Made by a program: the position numbers and the translations under genes. A stretch of DNA of 64,000 bases from Humibacillus xanthopallidus (lineage in GTDB: Bacteria > Actinomycetota > Actinomycetes > Actinomycetales > Dermatophilaceae), in the NCBI RefSeq assembly GCF_006716675.1, contig NZ_VFPM01000001.1, positions 930,001 to 994,000 on the forward strand, read 5' to 3'. The notes below the pieces were generated by a model, which ran no database searches, was not told where the DNA came from, and saw nothing but the letters and a program-made list of their open reading frames with translations. Positions 18,162-27,170 of this stretch are shown one piece after another. Positions within the stretch are counted from its first letter, which is position 1. Every line of letters starts with the position of its first letter.

Positions 18162-18742
18162 CCACGACCGACCTCACCGAACCCCTCGGTGTCCGCACCA
18201 TGCTCTTCGGCAGCGACGACGACGCGGTCACGGCGCTGACCCACGCCCTCGCCTCCGATGGGGTGGCAGACGTCCTCGGGTCGGCCCTGACATCGTTCGC
18301 GGCGACGACGCGCGTCGCTGCCGTGCGCGAGCTCAGCCAGGTCGCGAGCGGACTGCTCGCCGTGGACCTGGGCGACGTCGTCGTCAAGGGCTGGCGGACC
18401 CACGCCACGCTCCGCGCCGCTGCACACCGCACCGCACAGAGCCCGCACACCCGCGAGCTCGTCGAGGTCGCGACGCATCAGGTGAGGTGGGCCCAGGAGC
18501 CCTACGTCGAGCTCTTCGTCGAGGGGATCCGCGTGACGACCGTCCACTTCGAGCTCGCCCTCGAGCTCGAGGTCAAGGGGCTCGTGGTCGCCGTGGTCGG
18601 CGGACGCCTCACGGCCGTGCACGCGGGCCGCTGCGATGCGCGGGCCTCCCTGAGCGCGGAAGGCCGCACGCTCGCCGAGCGAGGCGCCCAGGTCCACCTG
18701 CCTCTCGTGCTGCGTCTGGGAGACGGCGTCACCCTGCTCTGA
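18158..18742 (+). CDS. Hypothetical cytoplasmic protein coupled to the surface protein
   Basis: A 194-residue protein starting MTTTDLTEPLGVRTMLFG. Its ATG overlaps the stop of the surface-protein gene (ATGA), so the pair is translationally coupled. It has no signal peptide or membrane helix. The middle contains beta-rich segments such as VELFVEGIRVTTVHFELALELEVKGLVVAVVGGRLTAV split by charged turns. I do not recognise the family. Coupling suggests that it works with the cytoplasmic tail of the surface protein, but this is inference. Confidence 0.75.
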   Translation: MTTTDLTEPLGVRTMLFGSDDDAVTALTHALASDGVADVLGSALTSFAATTRVAAVRELSQVASGLLAVDLGDVVVKGWRTHATLRAAAHRTAQSPHTRELVEVATHQVRWAQEPYVELFVEGIRVTTVHFELALELEVKGLVVAVVGGRLTAVHAGRCDARASLSAEGRTLAERGAQVHLPLVLRLGDGVTLL

Positions 18743-18847
18743 CCTGCAGACCCCCGCCGCCCTGGCGCGTGCGCTGGGCGAGCCGGAGTGCCGAGAACGC
18801 CGCACGCGCCCACCCGACCCGGCGGGGCGTGGTGCACGCTGGACATG

Positions 18848-18862
18848 CATAGATTATCTATG
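18848..18862. promoter_or_regulatory. MarR-type operator and -10 region
   Basis: CATAGATTATCTATG is a perfect 15-bp palindrome in an AT-rich island immediately before the marR gene. TATCTA at 18855-18860 can act as the -10 hexamer, so bound repressor would block the promoter. Confidence 0.75.
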
Positions 18863-18866
18863 TAAT

Positions 18867-19334
18867 TTGGTGCGGGTGACCGAACCGACGAGCCTGGGCA
18901 ACGACCTGCTGCGCTCCGCTGCCCGCCTCTCCCGCTGGGCGAGCCGGCACGCGTCGTTCGACGTGCCCTTCGCCCAGGCCCGGCTGCTCGCCCTGCTCGA
19001 CGAGCTCGGCCCTTCGCGGGTCAGCACGCTCGCCGCCGCCGACCACAGCAGCCAACCCTCGATCACGACCCAGCTGCACCGCCTCGAGGCGGCGGGCTGG
19101 GTCGAGCGCGCCGTCGACCCCGACGACGCCCGGGCGAGCCTCGTCTCGCTCACCCCGGCCGGCAAGGACGCCCTCGAGGACGTCCGCCGCGCCCGGGTCG
19201 CCGTGCTCGCTCCGGCGCTCGACGGCCTCGACGGGCCCGCGCTCGTGCGGGTCCGGATGGCCATCGACGTGCTCGACGAGCTGCTCGCCGCCGCCGCCGA
19301 GCCCCCATCGCACCCCACCCGAAAGGACGGATGA
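18867..19334 (+). CDS. MarR family repressor
   Basis: A winged-helix regulator of about 155 residues: SRVSTLAAADHSSQPSITTQ is the recognition region and VDPDDARASLVSLT the wing. The start is uncertain between TTG 18867 (6 nt from the -10 hexamer, so leaderless), GTG 18870 and GTG 18876. It is followed after 7 nt by an MFS pump gene, so it probably controls its own operon through the palindrome just upstream. Confidence 0.85.
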   Translation: MVRVTEPTSLGNDLLRSAARLSRWASRHASFDVPFAQARLLALLDELGPSRVSTLAAADHSSQPSITTQLHRLEAAGWVERAVDPDDARASLVSLTPAGKDALEDVRRARVAVLAPALDGLDGPALVRVRMAIDVLDELLAAAAEPPSHPTRKDG

Positions 19335-19341
19335 CCACCCC

Positions 19342-20556
19342 ATGTGGCGCCAACCCAAGACCGTCTGGTCGATCGCCTTCGCCTGCGTGATCTCCTTCAT
19401 GGGCATCGGCCTCGTCGACCCCATCCTCAAGCCGATCGCGGATGAGCTGGGCGCCGGCCCGTCCCAGGTCTCGCTGCTCTTCACGAGCTACCTCGCCGTC
19501 ATGGGCGTCGCGATGCTCGGCACCGGGTGGGTCAGCAGCCGCATCGGTGCGAAGCGCACGCTCCTCGTCGGGCTCGTGCTCATCATCGTCGGCTCGGCCC
19601 TCGCCGGCAGCCAGGACACCGTCGGCGGCATCGTCGCCTTCCGCGCCCTCTGGGGCCTCGGCAACGCCCTGTTCATCGCCACCGCGCTCGCGACGATCGT
19701 CAACGCCGCGTCGGGCTCCGTGAAGCAGGCGATCATCCTCTACGAGGCTGCCCTCGGGGTCGGCATCGCGACCGGACCGCTCCTCGGCGGCTGGCTCGGT
19801 GGCATCTCGTGGCGCTGGCCGTTCTACGGTGTCGCGCTGCTCATGGCGATCGCCTTCATCGCGACCCTGACGACCCTCCCGGCCACGCCGCGCGCCGCGC
19901 GCCCCACGTCGATCACAGCGCCGCTGCGCGCCCTCGGGCACCGCGGCCTGCTCACCGTCGGCATCACGGCCCTGCTCTACAACTTCGGCTTCTTCACGCT
20001 GCTCGCCTTCACGCCGTTCCCGCTGGCCATGGGCGCCCGCGAGATCGGCCTCATCTTCTTCGGCTGGGGCCTGCTGCTCGCGATCACGTCGGTCTTCGTC
20101 GCGCCGGTCATCCAGCGCCGCTTCGGCACGTTGCCGGGCATCGTCGGGGCGCTGCTGGGCTTTGCCATCATCCTCGCGATCATGGCCGTCGGGACCGACA
20201 ACAAGACCGTGCTCATCGTCGGCGTCGTCGTCTCGGGCGCCTTCCTCGGCATCAACAACACGCTCATCACCGAGACGGTCATGAAGATCTCTCCCGTCGA
20301 GCGCGGGGTCGCGTCCGCGGCATACAGCTTCGTCCGGTTCAGCGGTGGCGCGGTCGCGCCCTGGCTGGCCGGCACGCTCGGCGAGAAGTCGATCCACCTG
20401 CCCTTCTGGGTGGGCTCGGCCGCCGTCGTCCTCGCCGTCCTCGTGCTGCTCACCGCCCGTCACCTCATCTCGGCGCTCGACGCGGAGCCCGGTCACGGCG
20501 CGGAGCCGGTCGGCTCGCGCATCGAGGCGGAGGCCGTCACCGTCGGCGACGCCTGA
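19342..20556 (+). CDS. MFS efflux transporter (DHA1-like, 12 helices)
   Basis: A 404-residue inner-membrane transporter. It starts MWRQPKTVWSIAFACVISF; the loop after helix 2 (GWVSSRIGAKRTLLVGL) fits motif A, and GVGIATGPLLGGWLGGISW fits motif C of drug exporters. The next-to-last segment ends in LLTARHLISAL and an acidic tail. It is cotranscribed with marR. It is probably an exporter of toxic organic compounds; the substrate is unknown. Copies of a dispersed repeat begin 5 bp after the stop. Confidence 0.87.
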   Translation: MWRQPKTVWSIAFACVISFMGIGLVDPILKPIADELGAGPSQVSLLFTSYLAVMGVAMLGTGWVSSRIGAKRTLLVGLVLIIVGSALAGSQDTVGGIVAFRALWGLGNALFIATALATIVNAASGSVKQAIILYEAALGVGIATGPLLGGWLGGISWRWPFYGVALLMAIAFIATLTTLPATPRAARPTSITAPLRALGHRGLLTVGITALLYNFGFFTLLAFTPFPLAMGAREIGLIFFGWGLLLAITSVFVAPVIQRRFGTLPGIVGALLGFAIILAIMAVGTDNKTVLIVGVVVSGAFLGINNTLITETVMKISPVERGVASAAYSFVRFSGGAVAPWLAGTLGEKSIHLPFWVGSAAVVLAVLVLLTARHLISALDAEPGHGAEPVGSRIEAEAVTVGDA

Positions 20557-20560
20557 CCCG

Positions 20561-20776
20561 CGATCGAGGGGAGCAGTCCGTCGGCGCCGCCTCCCTCGAG
20601 AGCCGCCGAGTCCACCGAGCAGCGGTATGCCGTCCGGCCCTGCGCGCACGCACGCGCGCTGGGCGGGCGGCTCGCTTTCGGTCACGGCGTCGGCGCACCC
20701 GCCGACGGACTGCTCTCTCGATCGGGGATGCGGCCCCCGGAGCGGACGTGCCGACGGACTGCTCTTTCGATTGGGG
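20561..20776. repeat. Dispersed CTCTTTCGAT repeat, three copies
   Basis: Copies at 20561-20586 (inverted), 20698-20727 and 20751-20776 (direct) of a repeat with core GACGGACTGCTCTTTCGAT. The first and second face each other, giving a potential long stem around about 110 bp. They fill the gap between two convergent MFS genes. Six more copies occur at 41.4, 58.2 and 61.7 kb. Confidence 0.85.
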
Positions 20777-20811
20777 GGGGTGCGGACCCGGCAGGGTCCG
20801 TCGGAGTCGCG

Positions 20812-22161
20812 TCAGTGGAAGGTGACGGAGCGACCGGCGCGCATCGCGGCATACGCCTCCGGGTCGGCCTCGAGCGCGGCGCGCCTGGCCTTGTGGCGCC
20901 ACCGGAGGATCTGCACGATGCCGAGCGCCCACACGGGGTACTGCACCGTCATCGCGAGCCGGAAGGCGTCGACGTCCCACGACGACGGGCCGGCCGGCGC
21001 GACGCGGTCGAGCACGATGCCGACGAGCGCCACGGCGGCGAGCGTCGCGAGGAAGCCGCCGGTGTTGACGATGCCGGACGCGCTGCCGATGCGCGTCGGC
21101 GGGTTGAACGTGCGGGCGACGTCGAAGCCGATCATCGAGCCCGGACCGCCGATCGCGATGAGCACGACGAGGACGACGAGCAGCCACATCGGGGCTCGGC
21201 CCGGCCAGAGCAGCACCGTCGTCCAGGCCGCGATGGCGGCTCCGACGATGAGGAGCACGAGCGTGCTGCGCGAGAAGGGGTAGCGCGCCGTCAGCGTGCC
21301 GATGACCGGGCTCGACACGATGGCCGTGACGACCATGAGGGAGAGCACGACGCTCGCCTGGGTCGTCGAGAGCCCCTGCCCCGAGATGAGGAAGGGGAAG
21401 CCCCACAGCATGGTGAACATGTTGGCCGAGAACTGCGACGTGAAGTGCGACCAGAGCCCGAGCCGCGTGCCGGGCACGAGCCAGGCAGCCCGCAGGGTGC
21501 GCCCGAGCGCGCGCAGCCGCATCTCGTCACGGTGCTGGTCGACCCACGGGCTGTCCTTGACGATCAGGACGAGGGCGATGCCCGTGACGACGCCGAAGGA
21601 TGCTGCGACGGCATACGTCGGCGTCCACCCGAAGGCGTGCAGCGCCGCCGCCAGCGGGCCTGCCGCAGCGAGCGCACCGAGCTGGCCGAGCAGCCCGGTG
21701 AACTGCGTGACGAGCGGCGTGCGGCGCGGGGAGAACCACAGGGCGGCGAGGCGGAGCACGGAGATGAAGATCATCGCGTCGCCCATGCCGAGCAGCACCC
21801 GGCACAGGAGGGCGAGGGCGTAGGAGTCGACGAACGCGAACGACAGCTGCGCGACCGTGAGGAGGGTGAGCCCGACCGCGAGCATCCGCTTCGAGCCGTA
21901 GCGGTCGAGCAGCGCACCGACGGGCAGCTGCATCAGCGCGTAGACGAGGACCTGGAGGATCGTGAACGTCGACAGCTGGGCCGAGGTGATGCCGAAGCGC
22001 TCGGCAGCCTCGATGCCGGCGACGCCGAGCGAGGTGCGGTGGAAGACGGCGAGGACGTAGACCGAGATGGCCGCGCCCCACACCGCCCAGGCCCGGTGCC
22101 CGTCGAGGGGGTAGCGCAGCCTCGGGGTGCCGGGTCGGGTCACCCGCTCGGCGTCGCTCAC
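20812..22161 (-). CDS. MFS transporter
   Basis: A 449-residue transporter with about 12 helices. HRTSLGVAGIEAAERFGITS in helix 1 and LPVGALLDRYGSKRMLAVGL (motif A) place it among MFS proteins related to sugar-phosphate/nitrate-type carriers rather than classical drug pumps. The GTG start lies 24 nt after the malic enzyme stop on the same strand, so the two are probably cotranscribed, which could point to an organic-acid substrate. That is inference only. Confidence 0.82.
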   Translation of the reverse strand: MSDAERVTRPGTPRLRYPLDGHRAWAVWGAAISVYVLAVFHRTSLGVAGIEAAERFGITSAQLSTFTILQVLVYALMQLPVGALLDRYGSKRMLAVGLTLLTVAQLSFAFVDSYALALLCRVLLGMGDAMIFISVLRLAALWFSPRRTPLVTQFTGLLGQLGALAAAGPLAAALHAFGWTPTYAVAASFGVVTGIALVLIVKDSPWVDQHRDEMRLRALGRTLRAAWLVPGTRLGLWSHFTSQFSANMFTMLWGFPFLISGQGLSTTQASVVLSLMVVTAIVSSPVIGTLTARYPFSRSTLVLLIVGAAIAAWTTVLLWPGRAPMWLLVVLVVLIAIGGPGSMIGFDVARTFNPPTRIGSASGIVNTGGFLATLAAVALVGIVLDRVAPAGPSSWDVDAFRLAMTVQYPVWALGIVQILRWRHKARRAALEADPEAYAAMRAGRSVTFH

Positions 22162-22185
22162 TGGGTCACGTCGGTCACGCGAGGC

Positions 22186-23625
22186 TCAGTTCGCGCCGAT
22201 CATCGGGATCGACGGCTTGGGAGCCTTGGGCACGCAGTCGACGATGGCCTTGGCGACCGTCTTGCTCATGTCGGGCTGGAACACGCTCGGGATGATGTAG
22301 TTCGGGTTGAGCTGCTCGTCGGTGACGACCGAGGCGATGGCGTCGGCCGCCTTGATGAGCATCTCCGTCGTCACGTCGGTGGCCCGCGCGTCGAGCAGCC
22401 CGCGGAAGACGCCGGGGAAGGCGAGCACGTTGTTGATCTGGTTGGGGTAGTCGCTGCGGCCCGAGGCCACGACCGTCGCCCGCTGGGTCGCCTCGTAGAT
22501 GTCGACCTCGGGGTCGGGGTTGGCGAGCGCGAAGACGATGCGCTGCTCGGCCATCTCGTCGATCCACTCCGGCTGGAGGATGCGCGGCGCGCTGACGCCG
22601 ATGAAGACGTCGGCGCCCTGGAGGCCGTCGCGCAGGGTGCCGGTCAGGCCGCGCGGGTTGGTCTTCTCCGCGAGCTCGCGCCACGCCGGGGTGAGCGACT
22701 CGTCGGCCTTGTTGAGCAGGCCCGGACGGTCGGAGACCGTGACGTCGACCGCGCCGGCGGCGAGCAGCAGCTGCACGATGGCCGAACCCGCGGCGCCACC
22801 GCCCGAGACGATGATCTTGGCGTCGGCGAGCTTCTTGTCGGTGCAGCGCAGCGCGTTCTTCAGGGCCGCGAGCACGACGATGGCCGTGCCGTGCTGGTCG
22901 TCGTGGAAGACGGGGATGGAGAGTCGCTCGCGCAGCTTGGCCTCGACCTCGAAGCAGCGCGGCGCCGCGATGTCCTCGAGGTTGATGCCGCCGAAGCCTG
23001 GGGCGATGAGTTCGACGGTGCGCACGATCTCGTCGACGTCGGTCGTGTCGATGCAGATCGGCCACGCGTCGATGTCGGCGAAGCGCTTGAAGAGCGCAGC
23101 CTTGCCCTCCATGACGGGCAGCGCCGCCATGGGCCCGATGTTGCCGAGGCCGAGCACGGCCGAGCCGTCGGTGACGACGGCGACGGAGTTGCCCTTGATC
23201 GTCAGCTTGGGCACGTCCTCCGGGTGGTCGGCGAGCGCCTGGCTGACGCGGCCGACGCCGGGCGTGTAGGCCATCGCGAGGTCCTGGCGGTTGCGGAGGT
23301 TGACCTTCGACTCGACGGAGATCTTGCCGCCGAGGTGCATGAGGAAGACGCGGTCGGAGACCTTGTGCACCCGCACGCCCTCGAGCGTCTCGACGGCGGC
23401 GACGACCTCGGTGGAGTGCTCGGCGTTGGATGCCGAGCAGGTGAGGTCGATGACGAGGCGGTCGGGGTGCGAGTCGACGATGTCGAGCGCGGTCGTGATG
23501 CCACCGCTCTCGGCGACCTTGACCGCGAGCGCGCCGATCACCGCTGGGTCGGTGCCCGCGTGGATCCGCATCGTGATCGAGTAGGACGCGGTGGTGGCAC
23601 GGGCTCTCTGGATCGACTCAGTCAC
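22186..23625 (-). CDS. NAD-type malic enzyme with N-terminal ACT domain
   Basis: A 479-residue enzyme that decarboxylates malate to pyruvate. Residues 1 to about 85 form an ACT-like regulatory domain (SYSITMRIHAGTDPAVIGAL). The catalytic part has MAYTPGVGRVSQAL, VTDGSAVLGLGNIGP, PVFHDDQHGTAIV and the dinucleotide loop SGGGAAGSAI. This domain order is common in actinobacterial malic enzymes; cofactor choice (NAD or NADP) cannot be fixed here. The GTG at 23623-23625 is preferred: on the minus strand GACGAT ends 6 nt before it, suggesting a leaderless mRNA. Confidence 0.92.
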   Translation of the reverse strand: MTESIQRARATTASYSITMRIHAGTDPAVIGALAVKVAESGGITTALDIVDSHPDRLVIDLTCSASNAEHSTEVVAAVETLEGVRVHKVSDRVFLMHLGGKISVESKVNLRNRQDLAMAYTPGVGRVSQALADHPEDVPKLTIKGNSVAVVTDGSAVLGLGNIGPMAALPVMEGKAALFKRFADIDAWPICIDTTDVDEIVRTVELIAPGFGGINLEDIAAPRCFEVEAKLRERLSIPVFHDDQHGTAIVVLAALKNALRCTDKKLADAKIIVSGGGAAGSAIVQLLLAAGAVDVTVSDRPGLLNKADESLTPAWRELAEKTNPRGLTGTLRDGLQGADVFIGVSAPRILQPEWIDEMAEQRIVFALANPDPEVDIYEATQRATVVASGRSDYPNQINNVLAFPGVFRGLLDARATDVTTEMLIKAADAIASVVTDEQLNPNYIIPSVFQPDMSKTVAKAIVDCVPKAPKPSIPMIGAN

Positions 23626-23814
23626 CGCGCAATCGTCCCACGATCCGAGAATCACCCCCGACATCGTCCCGAAGACCGATCAGTAACAAGCGGAGCCGCC
23701 ACAATGCGCGCGCCGGCACCCCCTCTCCCCCGCCCGCCCGCGTATGCCGTCCGGCCGGGAAGGTGACCGCGCGACGTCCCGTGAATCCGGGAGACGGCAT
23801 ACGACAATGGGTCG

Positions 23815-26238
23815 GTGAGCTCGCCCGGGGACAAGACCACGCTGACGAGACCGCAGGGTCTGACCACCGCCGAGGTCGCCGAGCGGGTCGCCCGCGGCGA
23901 GGTCAACCGATTGGCGGAGCGCACGTCACGCTCCATCGGCGAGATCGTGCGGGCCAACGTGCTCACCCGCTTCAACGCGATCCTCGGCGCGCTCTTCGTC
24001 CTCGTCATGGTCACGGGCTCTGTCGCCGACGGGCTCTTCGGGATCATCCTCGTCGTCAACTCGGCCATCGGCATCGTGCAGGAGTACCTCGCCAAGCGGA
24101 AGCTCGACCGTCTCGCGCTGCTCAACGCACCGACGACCCGGGTGGTGCGCGACGGAGCGGTGACCGTCGTGCCGACGACCGACGTCGTCAAGGACGACCT
24201 CATCGAGCTGCGCACCGGCGACGAGGTGCCCGCCGACGGCACCCTGCTGACGAGCGCCGGGCTGGAGCTCAACGAGGCCAACCTCACCGGCGAGTCCGAC
24301 CCGGTGCCGCACGGCGAGGGCGACGCCATCATGTCGGGCACGAGCGTCGTCGCCGGTGCGGGCCGCTACCACGCGAGCCAGGTCGGCGCGGAGGCCTACG
24401 TCAACCGGATCGCGGCCGACGCGCGGAAGTTCACCCGCACGCGGTCGGAGATCCAGGACTCGATCAACACGCTGCTGAAGTACATCACCTGGGTCATCGC
24501 GGTCGCCCTGCCCATCACGATCTGGTCGCAGTGGAACACCGTCGGCGAGCAGGGCTGGCAGCAGGTCGTCATCCGGTCGGCGGCGGGCGTCGTCGGACTC
24601 GTGCCCGAGGGGCTCGTCCTGCTGACCTCCGTGGCCTTCCTCCTGTCCGCGGTCCAGCTCACCCGGCGCAACGTCCTCGTGCAGCAGCTGCCCGCCGTCG
24701 AGGGCCTCGCGCGCGTCGACGTCGTCTGCATCGACAAGACGGGCACGCTGACCGTGGGAGAGATCGCCTTCGAGGGCGTCACCCCTCTCGAGGGACACGA
24801 TGAGGACGAGATCCGTTGCGGGCTGGGCGCGCTCGCCGACGACCCCAACGCGAACGGCACCTTGACCGCGGTCGCCGCAGCCGTCGAATCGCCCGGATGG
24901 AGCCGCACGCAGACCATCCCGTTCAACTCCGCGCGCAAGTGGAGTGCGGCCTGCTTCGAGGGTCACGACACCTGGTTGCTCGGCGCGCCGGAGGTGCTGC
25001 TCGACGGCCCGGGTCCGATCCGCGACGAGGTCGAGCGACTCGCCGACTCGGGGCGGCGCGTCGTGCTGCTCGCGCGCAGCGCGGAGCAGCTCACCGAGGC
25101 CGTGCTCCCCGGTGACCTCGTCCCGTGTGCCCTCGTCACCCTCACGGAGCAGGTACGGCCCGATGCCCGGGCCACCCTCGACTTCTTCCGCGAGCAGGGG
25201 GTGCAGGTCAAGGTCATCTCCGGCGACAACCCGGTCACCGTCGCTGCCGTCGCCCGGGCCGTCGGTCTCGACGTGGGCGAGCCGGTCGACGCCCGCACCC
25301 TCCCCGACGACCAGGACGCGCTGCGAGAGGTGCTGGGCCGCACGACGGTGTTCGGCCGGGTGACCCCGGAGCAGAAGCGCGCCTTCGTGCACGCCCTGCA
25401 GGCCGACGGTCACGTCGTGGCGATGACAGGTGACGGCGTCAACGACGCCCTCGCCCTCAAGGACGCCGACATCGGTGTCGCCATGGGCAACGGCGCGCAG
25501 GCGACCAAGGCGGTCGCCGAGCTCGTCCTCCTCGACGGGCGGTTCTCGCACCTGCCCGACGTGCTCGCCGAGGGCCGCCGGGTCATCGGCAACGTCGAGC
25601 GGGTCGCCAACCTCTTCCTCGCCAAGAACGCGATGAGCCTCGTCGCCATCCTCGCCGCCGCAGTGCTGACCGTCCCCTTCCCCTTCCTGCCGAGGCACCT
25701 GACCCTCGTGTCGGCGGTGACGATCGGCATCCCGGCCTTCTTCCTCGCGCTCGGGCCCAACAAGCGGCGCTACCTTCCGGGCTTCCTCGGGCGCATCCTG
25801 CGCTTCGCGGTGCTGGCCGGCGTCATCGCCGGGCTCGCCGTCATCGCCTCCTACCTGCTGGCCGGCAGCACGTACGGCGTGCCCGAGGACGAGTTCGTCT
25901 CGCGGTGCACCGTCGAGGCCGGCACCAAGACGGTCAGCGACGTCGCGTGCTGGCAGCCCGGCACCGGCGCCACGATCACCCTGCTCGTCGTCTTCTTCTG
26001 GATCCTCATCGTGCTGGCCAGGCCGTTCCGCCCGTGGAAGGTCGCCCTCATCGGGGCGATGGTCGGCCTCGCCGTGCTCGCCTTCACCGTGCCCGTGGCC
26101 CGCACCTTCTTCAACTTCGACGCGCCGGCGCCCCTCGTGTGGCAGTCGCTCGCCGTCGGAGCCGTCGGGGCGGCCCTCGTCGAGCTCGTCTATCGCACGT
26201 CGTCGGCGGTGAAGGCGGCCCACCACCTCCCCGACTGA
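23815..26238 (+). CDS. ctpE: P-type cation ATPase (CtpE-like)
   Basis: An 807-residue HAD-family P-type ATPase. The actuator motif TGESDPV, the phosphorylation motif DKTGTLT (Asp about residue 307), KVISGDNPVT and the hinge MTGDGVNDALALKDADIGVAMG are intact. The helix-4 ion motif reads VPEGL, as in mycobacterial CtpE, a calcium-linked pump; I therefore infer Ca2+ transport but have no direct proof. About ten helices are predicted. The GTG start has GACAAT at 23803-23808, 6 nt upstream, so the gene is probably leaderless. It diverges from malic enzyme. Confidence 0.88.
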   Translation: MSSPGDKTTLTRPQGLTTAEVAERVARGEVNRLAERTSRSIGEIVRANVLTRFNAILGALFVLVMVTGSVADGLFGIILVVNSAIGIVQEYLAKRKLDRLALLNAPTTRVVRDGAVTVVPTTDVVKDDLIELRTGDEVPADGTLLTSAGLELNEANLTGESDPVPHGEGDAIMSGTSVVAGAGRYHASQVGAEAYVNRIAADARKFTRTRSEIQDSINTLLKYITWVIAVALPITIWSQWNTVGEQGWQQVVIRSAAGVVGLVPEGLVLLTSVAFLLSAVQLTRRNVLVQQLPAVEGLARVDVVCIDKTGTLTVGEIAFEGVTPLEGHDEDEIRCGLGALADDPNANGTLTAVAAAVESPGWSRTQTIPFNSARKWSAACFEGHDTWLLGAPEVLLDGPGPIRDEVERLADSGRRVVLLARSAEQLTEAVLPGDLVPCALVTLTEQVRPDARATLDFFREQGVQVKVISGDNPVTVAAVARAVGLDVGEPVDARTLPDDQDALREVLGRTTVFGRVTPEQKRAFVHALQADGHVVAMTGDGVNDALALKDADIGVAMGNGAQATKAVAELVLLDGRFSHLPDVLAEGRRVIGNVERVANLFLAKNAMSLVAILAAAVLTVPFPFLPRHLTLVSAVTIGIPAFFLALGPNKRRYLPGFLGRILRFAVLAGVIAGLAVIASYLLAGSTYGVPEDEFVSRCTVEAGTKTVSDVACWQPGTGATITLLVVFFWILIVLARPFRPWKVALIGAMVGLAVLAFTVPVARTFFNFDAPAPLVWQSLAVGAVGAALVELVYRTSSAVKAAHHLPD

Positions 26239-26305
26239 CGTTGCGGTCACGAGATGGTGAACAACGCTCCCCTCGGGCAAATCGGGTGATACCTTCCGCA
26301 GGCAT

Positions 26306-26326
26306 GCTGCCAAGGGGGCAGCTTTT
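26306..26326 (+). terminator. Rho-independent terminator after ctpE
   Basis: GCTGCC, a loop of five bases and GGCAGC are followed at once by TTTT. It lies about 70 bp after the ctpE stop. Confidence 0.65.
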
Positions 26327-26461
26327 GTCATGAACAGGGGGACCTGCCGTGCGGCGGTCTGTCATCACAGGCTGTCGCCCGCTGCCACCTTCCTCACGCG
26401 AACGTTAGCGTCGACATCGCGGGCCGCTTCGACGTCTCGGCCCGCCGGCACCGCACTCGCC

Positions 26462-26494
26462 GAGCGGGCATCCCTGGGTTCAGGGGTGCCCGCT
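26462..26494 (-). terminator. Hairpin after the GNAT gene
   Basis: GAGCGGGCA and TGCCCGCTC form a perfect 9-bp stem, extended inside by CCCTG/CAGGG pairing. It lies about 40 bp downstream of the minus-strand acetyltransferase and is the likely terminator of that gene. Confidence 0.65.
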
Positions 26495-26536
26495 CGTCGT
26501 CACGCTGCCGGATCCCTCCGAGCCGAGCTGCACCGT

Positions 26537-27013
26537 TCACCGATCGAGCCGCAGACGCATCGCGGGCCAGGCGGTAGGAGTGAAGCCCAGCTCCGGATAG
26601 AGACCCGAGCCCTCCCCCGTCGCGAAGAGCTCGACGACGCTCGCCTCGGTCTCCTCCCGCAGCCAGCGCAGCACCACCTCGACGCAGGCCCTGGCCAGTC
26701 CCTGCCGCCGCGCCTGGGGCTGGGTCGCGACGTTGTTGAGCAGTCCCCACACGCCGTTGGGGTTGACGGGCGAAGGCGCCTCGAACCGCAGGGCGGCCAT
26801 CGCCGACGCCACTGCCCGTCCGTCGGCCGCGACCGCGAGCGCCACGCAGGTATGCCATCCGCCGAGCTCGCGCTCGAGCCAGCCGTGCGCGGCCTCCCGC
26901 CAGAGGGGGTCATCGACGCCCGCCACTCCCATGGAGGCGAACATGAGGGCGCGGAGCTCGACGACGGCGCTTGCGTCGGCGGGAGTTGCCCGCCGGATCG
27001 TCCAGTCGCTCAC
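26537..27013 (-). CDS. GNAT family N-acetyltransferase
   Basis: A 158-residue acetyltransferase. The N-terminal VSDWTIRRATPADASAVVEL is the usual GNAT opening; the acetyl-CoA loop is VATQPQARRQGLARACVEVV (Q/R-x-x-G-x-A form), and GSGLYPELGFTPT is the C-terminal strand. The GTG at 27011-27013 is chosen; GAGAGT ends 6 nt upstream on the minus strand, which fits a leaderless start. Substrate unknown. Confidence 0.85.
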   Translation of the reverse strand: MSDWTIRRATPADASAVVELRALMFASMGVAGVDDPLWREAAHGWLERELGGWHTCVALAVAADGRAVASAMAALRFEAPSPVNPNGVWGLLNNVATQPQARRQGLARACVEVVLRWLREETEASVVELFATGEGSGLYPELGFTPTAWPAMRLRLDR

Positions 27014-27170
27014 GCGTCCACTCTCGCAGAGGCCGACACGGCACGCCGCCGGTGGGGCGAGTGCGCCACGCCGCCGGGCCACCGTGCAGATGCGAGGTGA
27101 CCCGGCGGCATACTGCTGCGGGACGACTGGGGGTGACGGTTACCGTGAAGCGGTCACCTGAGGGGACGGG

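Larger units (their letters stand above)
26239..26536. other. Intergenic region after the P-type ATPase
   Basis: About 300 bp without a convincing protein gene. It holds two hairpins (listed separately) and, between them, AGGGGG 7 nt before a GTG at 26349 that opens a 19-codon ORF ending with TAG at 26406-26408. I cannot tell whether that short ORF is translated. A riboswitch was considered but not supported. Confidence 0.4.

Noticed and set aside
23926..26331. An 801-codon minus-strand ORF opposite the P-type ATPase
   Set aside because: The plus strand has all P-type ATPase motifs, so the minus ORF is a shadow.
26239..26420. Cyclic-di-AMP or other riboswitch
   Set aside because: I could not match conserved core elements, and no suitable downstream plus-strand gene exists.
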